Below are positions 35,853 to 43,856 of a DNA stretch of 64,000 nt, in pieces. This DNA comes from a bacterium (GTDB lineage Bacteria; UBP13; UBA5359). The notes beneath the pieces are model-generated. The model made no database searches, was not told where the DNA came from, and was given only the letters and a program-made list of their open reading frames with translations. The DNA lies in assembly GCA_028685295.1 (NCBI GenBank), contig JAQUEL010000001.1, forward strand, positions 1 through 64,000. Reading direction: 5' to 3'. The position numbers and the translations under genes are program-made. Numbering within the stretch: position 1 is the stretch's first letter; the number at the start of each line of letters is the position of its first letter.

Positions 35853-36875
35853 ATGATAATTATCATGAAGCGGGAGGCGACTGAAGCCGATATACGTCAG
35901 GTTGTCAGCCGTCTGGGTGATAAGGGCTATGGGACTCATGTCTCCGAAGGTGTAGAGAAGACGATAATAGGCGCTATCGGCGTACATAACGATGAGAAAG
36001 CTCTGCTGGCAGAGCAACTGGAAGCCATAACCGCTGTTGAAAAAGTCGTACCCATATTAAAGCCTTTTCGGCTGGTCGGCAGGGAATTTCAGCCTGAGAA
36101 TACGATTATTAAAGTTGGCGGTGTAACCATAGGGGGAAATGCAGTGGTTATTTCCGCCGGGCCGTGTGCTGTGGAGGATCAAGAGCAGTTGCTGGAAACG
36201 GCGCAGGCCATCAAAGCTGTAGGAGCAAGCATACTGCGTGGGGGCGCATTCAAGCCCAGGACCTCTCCGTATGCCTTCCAAGGGCTTGAAGAGGAGGGGC
36301 TGAAGATACTGGCTGCGGCCAGGCAGGAAACCGGACTGCCTATTGTCACTGAAATCATGGATCCCCGCAGCGTAGATCTGGTAATGGAATATTCGGATAT
36401 GCTGCAGATAGGTGCCCGAAATATGCAGAACTTCTTTCTCCTGAGAGAGGTTGGCAAATCCAAAAAGCCTGTTTTATTGAAACGGGGGCTGTCGGCTACT
36501 ATTGAAGAACTGCTCATGGCGGCAGAGTATATCATGTCGGAAGGCAATACATCCGTCATACTTTGTGAGCGTGGGATCAGGACATTCGAGCCATACACTC
36601 GCAATACTCTCGATCTTAGTGCGGTGCCCTTGATTCGGGAGCTTTCTCATCTGCCTGTATGGGTGGATCCCAGCCATGGCACAGGACATTGGCGTCTGGT
36701 GGCACCGATGGCGCGTGCGGCCATAGCCGCCGGTGCTGACGGTCTGATGATAGAAGTGCATCCTCGTCCGGGTGAAGCGCTCTCCGACGGATCGCAATCA
36801 CTTACATATGCAAACTTTGCCAGGTTAATGGCAGAGATCAAGCCTATTGCCGAGATTCTAGGGAGGACAGTCTAG
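35853..36875 (+). CDS. aroF: 3-deoxy-7-phosphoheptulonate synthase, type I-beta
   Basis: DAHP synthase, first step of the shikimate pathway (phosphoenolpyruvate plus erythrose 4-phosphate), 340 residues. An N-terminal ferredoxin-like regulatory domain (about 1-70, starting MIIIMKREATEADIRQVV) precedes the barrel with SAGPCAVED, KPRTSPYAFQGLEEEG and VDPSHGTGHWRLV. In Thermotoga-type enzymes this extra domain gives feedback control by tyrosine. The ATG of tyrA lies one base after the stop. Confidence 0.95.
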   Translation: MIIIMKREATEADIRQVVSRLGDKGYGTHVSEGVEKTIIGAIGVHNDEKALLAEQLEAITAVEKVVPILKPFRLVGREFQPENTIIKVGGVTIGGNAVVISAGPCAVEDQEQLLETAQAIKAVGASILRGGAFKPRTSPYAFQGLEEEGLKILAAARQETGLPIVTEIMDPRSVDLVMEYSDMLQIGARNMQNFFLLREVGKSKKPVLLKRGLSATIEELLMAAEYIMSEGNTSVILCERGIRTFEPYTRNTLDLSAVPLIRELSHLPVWVDPSHGTGHWRLVAPMARAAIAAGADGLMIEVHPRPGEALSDGSQSLTYANFARLMAEIKPIAEILGRTV

Positions 36876-36876
36876 A

Positions 36877-37728
36877 ATGTCTCTCTACCATCGCTGTGCC
36901 ATTGCCGGTCTTGGTCTGATCGGCGGCTCGCTGGGAATGGCTGTCAGACAGAACGGATTGGCCGAAGAGGTAGTAGGCCTGGCCAGATGTGCCCGGACAA
37001 TTGAGAGAGCATTGGATATGGGGGCAGTGGACCGTGGAACCCTGGACCCGATAGAGGCTGTTAAGGGCGCCGATATACTTGTGCTGGCTGCTCCGGTAAT
37101 GGCGTCCATAGATCTCGGCAGAATAATGATACCTCATATGAAGTCCGGATCGTTGATCACGGACGTTTGCAGCACAAAGTCCATGCTGATTAATGAACTG
37201 AAGAAGATCAAGCCTGAAGGCGTCTCTTTCATCGGTGGACATCCTATGGCTGGTGCAGAGAAGGCCGGTATAGCATATGCCTCCCCGGATCTCTTTATAA
37301 ACGCCAGATATCTTCTGACGCCGGTTGATGATCATGACGATCATACCAGCTGTTTGACGACGCTGGTGAAAGGAGTAGGCGCTTTGCCGGAGATTGTGGG
37401 CTTAGCAGAACATGATACTCTGGTAGCCATGGTCAGCCATCTACCGCATGCTGTGGCGCAATGCCTGGTGAATACTGTTGCCGATATGCAATTAGAGGAG
37501 CTGACACGGCTTGCCGCCGGCGGCTTCAAAGATATTACCCGGGTGGCCGGCAGCGATTCTAAGATGTGGAATGATATCTATGTTAGTAATAAAATGGAAG
37601 TTCTTAAAGCATTGGCTCTATTCAGGAAGCAGCTTGATTATTTATCGGATATGATCTCCAGCAGCGACGAAAAGTCTTTACTGGAATTTCTGGAGAACGC
37701 CAAAGAATATAGGAACGGATTAAGCTGA
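36877..37728 (+). CDS. tyrA: Prephenate dehydrogenase
   Basis: NAD(P)-dependent enzyme converting prephenate to 4-hydroxyphenylpyruvate for tyrosine, 283 residues. The Rossmann fingerprint GLGLIGGSLG is near residue 12; VCSTKS and MVSHLPHAVAQ carry the catalytic region. There is no C-terminal ACT domain and no chorismate mutase fusion, so allosteric control may rest with aroF. The stop shares one base with the aroA start. Confidence 0.93.
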   Translation: MSLYHRCAIAGLGLIGGSLGMAVRQNGLAEEVVGLARCARTIERALDMGAVDRGTLDPIEAVKGADILVLAAPVMASIDLGRIMIPHMKSGSLITDVCSTKSMLINELKKIKPEGVSFIGGHPMAGAEKAGIAYASPDLFINARYLLTPVDDHDDHTSCLTTLVKGVGALPEIVGLAEHDTLVAMVSHLPHAVAQCLVNTVADMQLEELTRLAAGGFKDITRVAGSDSKMWNDIYVSNKMEVLKALALFRKQLDYLSDMISSSDEKSLLEFLENAKEYRNGLS

Positions 37729-39023
37729 TGAGCTGCAGAACGATATTACCATGTAGAAGCCTTGGTGGCGTAATCAGGGTTCCGGGTGACAAATCGATAT
37801 CACACAGGGCGATTATGTTGGGATCGTTGGCAGAAGGAGATTCCGTTATTCATAATTTTCTAGATTCGGCAGATTGCCGTGCAACGGTGAATATCTTCAG
37901 AATGCTGGGTGTTTCCATTGTACAGGAAGGCACCCATATAATTGTAAAGGGTCAGGGTGTACAGGGGCTGCATGAACCCGAAGATATTTTGCAGGTGGGC
38001 AATTCAGGTACTACAGCCAGGCTTATGTTGGGGCTTTTGGCAGGGTTGGATATGTTTGCAGTCATAACCGGAGATGGATCTCTGCGAGAAAGACCGATGG
38101 ATCGCGTTACCAGACCGCTCTCTCTAAGGGGAGCGAGCTTTCAGGGGCGCAGCGCCAGGATTTTGGCACCGGTAGCAGTCCGGGGCAGGCATCCGCTAGC
38201 AGGTTTGAGCTATAAAATTCCTGTGGCCAGCGCTCAGATAAAAACATCATTGTTGCTCTCAGGCCTCTTTGCCGAGGAACCCACTAATATATGGGAGCCG
38301 TATAAATCACGCGACCATGGAGAGCGTATGTTGGCTGCCTTGGGGGCGGATATCTCTATCGACGGCAACAGCGTTGCTCTTAACCCCGGCGGCACTATGA
38401 CAGGTAGAGAGATCAGTATACCGGGTGATATTTCGTCGGCTGCTTTCTTTATGGTACTGGCCGCATCTCTTCCCGGTGCCGCCCTCACTTTAGTCGATAT
38501 AGGGCTTAACCCTACCCGAACAGGTATCATAGATGTTCTTCGTGCTATGGGCGCCGAGTTGAAAGTAGTTAATGTCAGAGAGGAAGCCGGAGAGCCGGTA
38601 GGTAATATATCGATAACCGGTGGTAAATTGCGCGGGACAATAATCGATGCTCCGCTGATACCGCGACTTATCGATGAAATCCCGGCCCTTGCCGTGGCCG
38701 CTGCTCTGGCTGATGGGGAAACGCTGATCAAGGATGCCGCCGAGCTGCGGGTAAAGGAAACGGATAGGATTGCTTCCGTATGCAGTATGCTGCACGCTTT
38801 TGGTGTGAGAGCTATGGAAAAGGAGGACGGTATGAGAATTACCGGCGGCGGCAGACTACAGAGTGCTGTTGTCGATAGCAACGGCGATCATCGCATTGCT
38901 ATGTCAGCCTCGATAGCGGCAGCCTTGGCCTCGGGTGAAAGCCGTATTATGAACACGGATTGTATAGATACTTCCTTCCCTAATTTTTATAAGATATTGG
39001 AGGAGGTATGTGCCGGTGCATAA
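37728..39023 (+). CDS. aroA: 3-phosphoshikimate 1-carboxyvinyltransferase
   Basis: EPSP synthase, sixth shikimate-pathway step, 431 residues. The N-terminus has VPGDKSISHRAIMLGSLAEG. The phosphoenolpyruvate loop is QVGNSGTTARLMLG and the second-domain motif is LRVKETDRIASV. It starts in the tyrA stop codon (TGATG) and its 3' end contains the SD of cmk (AGGAGG). Confidence 0.96.
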   Translation: MSCRTILPCRSLGGVIRVPGDKSISHRAIMLGSLAEGDSVIHNFLDSADCRATVNIFRMLGVSIVQEGTHIIVKGQGVQGLHEPEDILQVGNSGTTARLMLGLLAGLDMFAVITGDGSLRERPMDRVTRPLSLRGASFQGRSARILAPVAVRGRHPLAGLSYKIPVASAQIKTSLLLSGLFAEEPTNIWEPYKSRDHGERMLAALGADISIDGNSVALNPGGTMTGREISIPGDISSAAFFMVLAASLPGAALTLVDIGLNPTRTGIIDVLRAMGAELKVVNVREEAGEPVGNISITGGKLRGTIIDAPLIPRLIDEIPALAVAAALADGETLIKDAAELRVKETDRIASVCSMLHAFGVRAMEKEDGMRITGGGRLQSAVVDSNGDHRIAMSASIAAALASGESRIMNTDCIDTSFPNFYKILEEVCAGA

Positions 39024-39702
39024 TATTGCAGGGGATCTGATTATTGCCATAGACGGCCCGGCCGGAGCCGGTAAGAGCAGTGTAGCAAGGGGCTTGGCTG
39101 AATATTTAGGCTATACTTATATAGATACTGGTGCCATGTACAGAGCTGTGGCCTGGCTCGGTTTGCGTTGCGGCATTGTGGAGAATGAAGAGGAGCTGAC
39201 CAGGCTGGCGTCGGATATGAAATTCGAGTTTATCCGGCAAGACGGTGCTCAGCGGATAGTGGTAAACGGTTGTGACATCACTGATGAAATAAGGACGCCA
39301 AAGATATCACGTCTGGCTTCACCGATATCGGCTGTTGCTGGAGTCAGAGAACAACTGTCGGCGTTGCAACGGCGTTTCGGTAAGCGAGGCGGAGTAGTTA
39401 TGGAGGGCAGAGATATCGGCACCGTTATCTTCCCTGAGGCACAGGTGAAGATATTCCTGACGGCCTCCGTGGAGGAACGTGCCAGAAGACGCTGGCTGGA
39501 ACTGCAGAAAAGAGGCAGCGATATTCGTTATGAGCTGGTGCTTGCCGATATTGAAGAACGTGATAATCGTGATAGTAATCGGGCGCTGGCGCCACTGCGC
39601 CCAGCGAAAGATGCGGTTCTTATAGATAGCGATAAAAAGAGTATCAATGACGTGATACAGGAGATAATATCCGTATGTGAAGGAGTAACGGCAAAGAGAT
39701 GA
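39016..39702 (+). CDS. cmk: Cytidylate kinase
   Basis: CMP/dCMP kinase, about 228 residues. The P-loop is IDGPAGAGKSSVARG; YIDTGAMYRAVAW and EGRDIGTVIFP form the nucleotide site. GTG 39016 is chosen because it lies nine bases after AGGAGG; GTG 39010 is in frame but only three bases from it. The gene begins inside the end of aroA and overlaps plsC by 4 bases (ATGA). The order aroA-cmk-plsC is common in Firmicutes, where ispH and rpsA often follow; they do not follow here. Confidence 0.94.
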   Translation: MHNIAGDLIIAIDGPAGAGKSSVARGLAEYLGYTYIDTGAMYRAVAWLGLRCGIVENEEELTRLASDMKFEFIRQDGAQRIVVNGCDITDEIRTPKISRLASPISAVAGVREQLSALQRRFGKRGGVVMEGRDIGTVIFPEAQVKIFLTASVEERARRRWLELQKRGSDIRYELVLADIEERDNRDSNRALAPLRPAKDAVLIDSDKKSINDVIQEIISVCEGVTAKR

Positions 39703-40358
39703 TGCTATATCGTCCCGGACGAGCTATATCCTGGGCTTTTTTCAAAATATTCTGCAGGATGGAGGTTGTGGGAGCGGATATTCCAAGGAGCGGCGGCTGC
39801 TTGCTGGTAGCCAATCACATCAGCCATCTGGATCCCCCTCTTGTCGGCGCAGCTATCAGACGGATGGTCTATTTCATGGCCAAGCAAGAGCTTTTTGAGA
39901 TTCCTATACTGGGTTCTATCATTGCCGGAACGGGGGCCTTTCCCGTAAAACGCGGTACCGCTGATAGAGGTGCGTTGAAGCGTGCTTGGACGTTGCTGCG
40001 TGACGGTAATGTAGTCTGTATATTTCCGGAAGGACGGCGCAGCCCGGACGGCACCTTGCAATCGGCTGAAGCCGGTGCAGCTCTGGTGGCAGCGCAAAGC
40101 AATGTGCCGGTAGTGCCGCTAGGTCTGATCGGCACGGCTGATGTTTTACCGCCGGGCGGAGTTGTTTTGCACCCGCATCCGGTAAAGGTAATTGTTGGTG
40201 AACCCTTGCACCTGGATGATCTACGCGCAGAAAAGTACGATCGCCTTTTACTGAATGAGATCGGGCGGCGTATGATGGATGGCATAGCCGGGGCCGTTAG
40301 GCAGGGCCTTAATGCCAACGCAGGGTTACAGAAGAGAGGAAATCATAAATCGAAATGA
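39699..40358 (+). CDS. plsC: 1-acyl-sn-glycerol-3-phosphate acyltransferase
   Basis: Membrane-associated acyltransferase that adds the second fatty acid in phospholipid synthesis, 219 residues. The catalytic HX4D is in VANHISHLDPPLVG and the glycerophosphate-binding motif is IFPEGRRSPDG. An N-terminal hydrophobic stretch is short. It overlaps cmk by 4 bases. The 184 bases after it hold a promoter (40386-40414) for the next gene but no clear terminator. Confidence 0.92.
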   Translation: MMLYRPGRAISWAFFKIFCRMEVVGADIPRSGGCLLVANHISHLDPPLVGAAIRRMVYFMAKQELFEIPILGSIIAGTGAFPVKRGTADRGALKRAWTLLRDGNVVCIFPEGRRSPDGTLQSAEAGAALVAAQSNVPVVPLGLIGTADVLPPGGVVLHPHPVKVIVGEPLHLDDLRAEKYDRLLLNEIGRRMMDGIAGAVRQGLNANAGLQKRGNHKSK

Positions 40359-40385
40359 TATATGCATCTACGTATTCGGGCGGGG

Positions 40386-40414
40386 TTGGAGGAAAAGCAA
40401 TCCTGTATTATAAT
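40386..40414 (+). promoter_or_regulatory. Probable promoter of the SurA-TPR gene
   Basis: TTGGAG at 40386-40391, a 17 bp spacer and TATAAT at 40409-40414. The mRNA leader would be about 120 bases. Confidence 0.5.
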
Positions 40415-40542
40415 GAGATGGCTGATCAGCGAAAAGAATTCCGTGGCCAGGATTAACATTTCCGCTTTGTTTGAGAAGTGTGCTCAGGATAACCGGAATT
40501 CCGGCCTCTGATTTCTTAAGACTAAAGGAGAAGAGATAGGAT

Positions 40543-41745
40543 ATGTCGATAATCTATATCCGAAAAAAATTCGGAACTACTATGAAATGGGGAATGGGCG
40601 TTATTGCCGCCATATTCCTCATCTCCGCCTTTTATATGTACGGCGGGAACATGATGTCGAATGCCGAAAAGGGGCAGAACTTATCCCGGGAGGTGGCGAT
40701 TGTCGGCGGAAAACCCTTGCTCCGAGCAAACTTCGATAGGGAGTTTGCCAGGCGTGTTGCAGCATATAAGGAACAGCCGGGTGGTGGGCAATTTAAAGAG
40801 ACCAATGCTACATCTGTGAAAGCACAACTACTGGAAGAAATGTCGGATAGAGTGCTACTTCTGCAGGAGGCCGACAGGACGAGGATCAAAATCGGTCGTA
40901 AAGATGTGCAGAAACAGATAGATGAAATTAAAAAATCTTTCCCTTCGGATAAAGCGTTCCGTGAGCGTCTGAGATCTCTAGGCTATGATATCAATATGCT
41001 GCGGCGTGAAATCACTGAAGGCATGAGACTTCAGGCATTGGTAGATAAACAGAAACAGGCTGTCAGCGTCAGCGATGCCGATGTCAAGAAAGCGTATAAA
41101 GATCAATACAAGAAGGAACCTGCCGGAAAAGAATTTAATGCCAAGGCTAAAGAGGTTCGCGAGCAATTGCTTGGAGAGAAGCAATCTACTGCTCTTGCCA
41201 AGTGGATGGCCGATCTTCGTAAGAAGGCCGACATACAGGTAGTCGATGCCGAAATCAGAGCTTATAAGCATCTATCGGAGGGGAAGGACGATAAAGCTTT
41301 GCTGGCCTTTGAAAAGGCACTGAAGCAGAACCCTTACGATCCTTATATCGCTTCCGTCTATTACCAGATAGGGCAGTTATATGAAAAAAAGAGTCGGCTT
41401 GCTAAAGCGGAAGAAGCCTATGATAGAGGTCTCAAACATGGGAGCAGCGCGGATTTACATTTGGCGCTGGGAAATATTTATCGCAAACAGGGCAAGCGGG
41501 ATGCGGCGTTGCTTCAATATGAGGATGCGTCCGATCTATCCTATGCCGATTTCTTTATGCATTATAATCTCTCCGGCATATATAAGGAGATGGGGCTGCA
41601 GAATAAAGCGGCGGATGAGGAGAAACGGGCTCAGGAGATATACGGCAAGCAGATGGCACAGATGATGCAAGCTCAGCAACGGCAGCAGGCGGCACAGAAC
41701 GCTGAACAGGGTTCCGCTAAGCCGGCGGATAAAGAAAAGAAGTAA
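40543..41745 (+). CDS. Membrane-anchored SurA-like chaperone domain fused to TPR repeats
   Basis: Extracytoplasmic protein of 400 residues. One hydrophobic helix (about 15-33) anchors or exports it. Residues 50-185 match the SurA/PpiD N-terminal chaperone domain. The parvulin isomerase domain that normally follows is missing: the helix ending AYKDQYKKEP runs straight into the segment that usually lies after it (VREQLLGEKQSTALAKWM). Residues 240-370 form about four TPR-like repeats, and the tail is Gln/Ala rich. It is likely a periplasmic or membrane-bound folding scaffold. ATG with AAAGGAGAAGAG; a terminator follows at 41782. Confidence 0.8.
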   Translation: MSIIYIRKKFGTTMKWGMGVIAAIFLISAFYMYGGNMMSNAEKGQNLSREVAIVGGKPLLRANFDREFARRVAAYKEQPGGGQFKETNATSVKAQLLEEMSDRVLLLQEADRTRIKIGRKDVQKQIDEIKKSFPSDKAFRERLRSLGYDINMLRREITEGMRLQALVDKQKQAVSVSDADVKKAYKDQYKKEPAGKEFNAKAKEVREQLLGEKQSTALAKWMADLRKKADIQVVDAEIRAYKHLSEGKDDKALLAFEKALKQNPYDPYIASVYYQIGQLYEKKSRLAKAEEAYDRGLKHGSSADLHLALGNIYRKQGKRDAALLQYEDASDLSYADFFMHYNLSGIYKEMGLQNKAADEEKRAQEIYGKQMAQMMQAQQRQQAAQNAEQGSAKPADKEKK

Positions 41746-41781
41746 AATCTCATTTGCGAAGGACTTTAAGAGCTGGAGATG

Positions 41782-41814
41782 AGCAGGGCATATTTAAGAA
41801 TATGCCCTGCTTTA
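41782..41814 (+). terminator. Terminator after the SurA-TPR gene
   Basis: Perfect 13 bp stem (AGCAGGGCATATT with its complement) around a TAAG loop, followed by TTATAT. It lies in the open frame upstream of the M24-like gene and argues against a long N-terminal extension of that gene. Confidence 0.7.
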
Positions 41815-41855
41815 TATGCCGTTCTATTTTGCAGCCAGGGAGGTATGAACAAGAG

Positions 41856-42959
41856 ATGGTTGATGATGGCATCAGCAGAGAGTTTGAACAGAAGAGAACT
41901 CGCATAAGAGGGTATATGCAAAGGCAGGGACTGGATGTTCTTTTGCTGGGGAGGCAGGCTAACGTTACATGGTATCTGTGTGGTGGTGAGGCGCACGTCT
42001 CTATTGCCTCTGAAAAAGCGGCGGCAACTTTGTTGCTGACGCAGGAAAAGGATTATCTCATTACCAATAATATAGAAGCGCCCAGATTAAGAGAAGAAGA
42101 ATTAAGCGGCGTGGAAATAAGTTTGATTGAAGAACCCTGGTATGCTGTGCCGTCAGCTGTACAGGAGCGCGTATCGGATAAATCGGCAGGATCGGATATT
42201 CCCTTTGCCGGTGCCGCGGATGTGTCAGCCGACATAGCAACTCTGCGATACTCACTATTGCCGGAGGAAATCGACAGATATACGCAAGTAGGAGCGGATA
42301 CGGCCGCTGCTATGGATGAAGTGGCATTATCCATCAAACCCGGTATGACAGAGTGCGCCATTGCCGGTATTCTGGCAGAGGCTCTTATGGAGCGGCATGT
42401 TATTCCGGTAACATTATTGATAGCTGCGGATGAACGTATCGAGCGTTATCGCCATCCTTTGCCGACTGATAAGGTTTTCAATCGTGTTGCCATGCTGGCG
42501 GTCTGCGGTCGTCACGGCGGATTGATAACCTCCATGACCAGAATGGTGCATATCGGTCAGATACCCTCAGAATTGCGACGTAAGCATGACGCAGTAACCA
42601 GGGTGGATGCCGCTTATATCGAGGCTACCACGCCGGGAGTTGCAATAGCCAAGGTTTTCGATTGTGGCCGTCGTGTTTATGAAGAGAGCGGATATGCCGA
42701 TGAATGGCGCTGGCATCACCAGGGTGGCGCTACCGGCTATACAGGTAGAGATTACAAGGGGATGCTCTCTTCAACAGAGATAGTGCAGCCCTACCAGGCC
42801 TTTGCTTGGAATCCGTCTATAAGCGGTACAAAATCAGAGGATACTATATTGGCTATGCCTGACGGATCTTGCATTATTTCCAAGACAAGTGCCTGGCCAT
42901 TATTATCGCATGAGATAAACGGTAAAATCTATCATCGCCCGGATATATTGGTGCTTTGA
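41856..42959 (+). CDS. M24 family (Xaa-Pro peptidase-like) protein with altered metal site
   Basis: Pita-bread fold protein of 367 residues: creatinase-type N-terminal domain (about 15-140) and M24 domain. The active M24 metal ligands (Asp, Asp, His, Glu, Glu) are mostly replaced: the strand that should carry the two Asp reads VAMLAVCGRHGGLITSMTR, and the first Glu motif reads AWNPSISGTKSEDT, with Asn in place of Glu. HHQGGATGY keeps the His region. It is probably not a standard metallopeptidase; creatinase-like or non-metal chemistry is possible. The start ATG 41856 follows GGGAGG; upstream frame extension contains a terminator. Confidence 0.75.
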   Translation: MVDDGISREFEQKRTRIRGYMQRQGLDVLLLGRQANVTWYLCGGEAHVSIASEKAAATLLLTQEKDYLITNNIEAPRLREEELSGVEISLIEEPWYAVPSAVQERVSDKSAGSDIPFAGAADVSADIATLRYSLLPEEIDRYTQVGADTAAAMDEVALSIKPGMTECAIAGILAEALMERHVIPVTLLIAADERIERYRHPLPTDKVFNRVAMLAVCGRHGGLITSMTRMVHIGQIPSELRRKHDAVTRVDAAYIEATTPGVAIAKVFDCGRRVYEESGYADEWRWHHQGGATGYTGRDYKGMLSSTEIVQPYQAFAWNPSISGTKSEDTILAMPDGSCIISKTSAWPLLSHEINGKIYHRPDILVL

Positions 42960-43073
42960 TATGATGCCGAAGCAAAAGAGGTTATCTGCAAGAAACGACG
43001 GCCGAAGGTACTGTAGAAGGATATCTTCCCTTCTTAGAGAATAAGTATGTATACCGTTTAAGAGGTGAGGTAC

Positions 43074-43850
43074 TTGTCGAATCTAAAAAAAGCATTGCCC
43101 GGAATTATGGTTTTGATACTCGGTTACTTAGCAATGAGTATCATCAGCAGTATAACTGGGAGCCAGGCAGGAATAAGCGGTGCATTACCTTATTTTATCG
43201 GCATAATTACGCTTTGCCTGTCGACATATTTTCTTTCAAGGATGGATTTCTCCAGTGGCTTGATCGCCGGCTTGGTAATAAGCGGTCTACTCTTTCTTAT
43301 TGCCTCCAGCTATCTGCTACATGAAGCCATGATTAACCTTTGGATAATGGCTTCTGCCATATGGATGGCTTATATCGTAAGCCTGCTGATTCGGGAGGTG
43401 AATATACTTTTCCCTATAGCTTTGGTAGCTGCGTTGGCTGATATTTGGAGTGTTTACTACGGTCCCACTGCCAAGATGCTGCAGAATGAAGCCCTTGTTG
43501 ATAAGATGATCGTTACTTATCCGGGACCCGCTGGTGGCCCGCATTTGCCGCTCTTCGGTTTGGGAGATGTGCTCTTCTTTTTCTTATTCGTTCTGGTAAT
43601 GAGAAAGCTTAAGCTGTTTAATCCTTTCAGATATATTCTACTCTCCTTGTCCTTAGTCGTAGCCGGTATAATAGCTTTTGCTTACCGGCAAAGTGTTCCA
43701 GGCATTCCTTTCATGTCAGCAGCGTTGCTGTCAACTTTAAGTGGAGAGTTGAAGCTCAGCCATGATGAGCGTCGCTATCTAGCTTATCTGTTTGGCCTGA
43801 TCTGTTTCTTGATTGCGATTGGTATATCTTTCACTTTTTTGGGTAGGTGA
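43074..43850 (+). CDS. Presenilin-like (GxGD) polytopic membrane protein
   Basis: Integral membrane protein of 258 residues with about eight hydrophobic helices. Three features in order match presenilin and signal-peptide-peptidase proteases: an Asp in a helix followed by a YK-like stretch (ALADIWSVYYGPTAKMLQN, D123), the motif FGLGDVLFF with D165, and PGIP (209-212) before the last helices, comparable to the PAL motif. The loop between the two Asp and the PHLPLFGLGD stretch also resemble archaeal presenilin homologues. Prepilin peptidases share GxGD but have a Lys after it, absent here. TTG 43074 follows GAGGTGAGG; GTG 43065 is an alternative. The next gene begins 6 bases after its stop. Confidence 0.6.
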   Translation: MSNLKKALPGIMVLILGYLAMSIISSITGSQAGISGALPYFIGIITLCLSTYFLSRMDFSSGLIAGLVISGLLFLIASSYLLHEAMINLWIMASAIWMAYIVSLLIREVNILFPIALVAALADIWSVYYGPTAKMLQNEALVDKMIVTYPGPAGGPHLPLFGLGDVLFFFLFVLVMRKLKLFNPFRYILLSLSLVVAGIIAFAYRQSVPGIPFMSAALLSTLSGELKLSHDERRYLAYLFGLICFLIAIGISFTFLGR

Positions 43851-43856
43851 GGATTA

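Noticed and set aside
40493-40504. Perfect 12 bp palindrome CCGGAATTCCGG
   Set aside because: It is too short to support a site by itself, no T-run follows, and no matching copy was noticed elsewhere.
41754-41855. Long N-terminal extension of the M24-like gene
   Set aside because: The stretch contains a perfect 13 bp terminator hairpin and no family similarity. ATG 41856 has an SD.
43074-43850. Reading the GxGD protein as a prepilin peptidase (A24)
   Set aside because: The Lys after GxGD and the cytoplasmic cysteine domain are absent, and the PxxP motif downstream fits presenilin-type proteins better. It remains an alternative until profiles are run.
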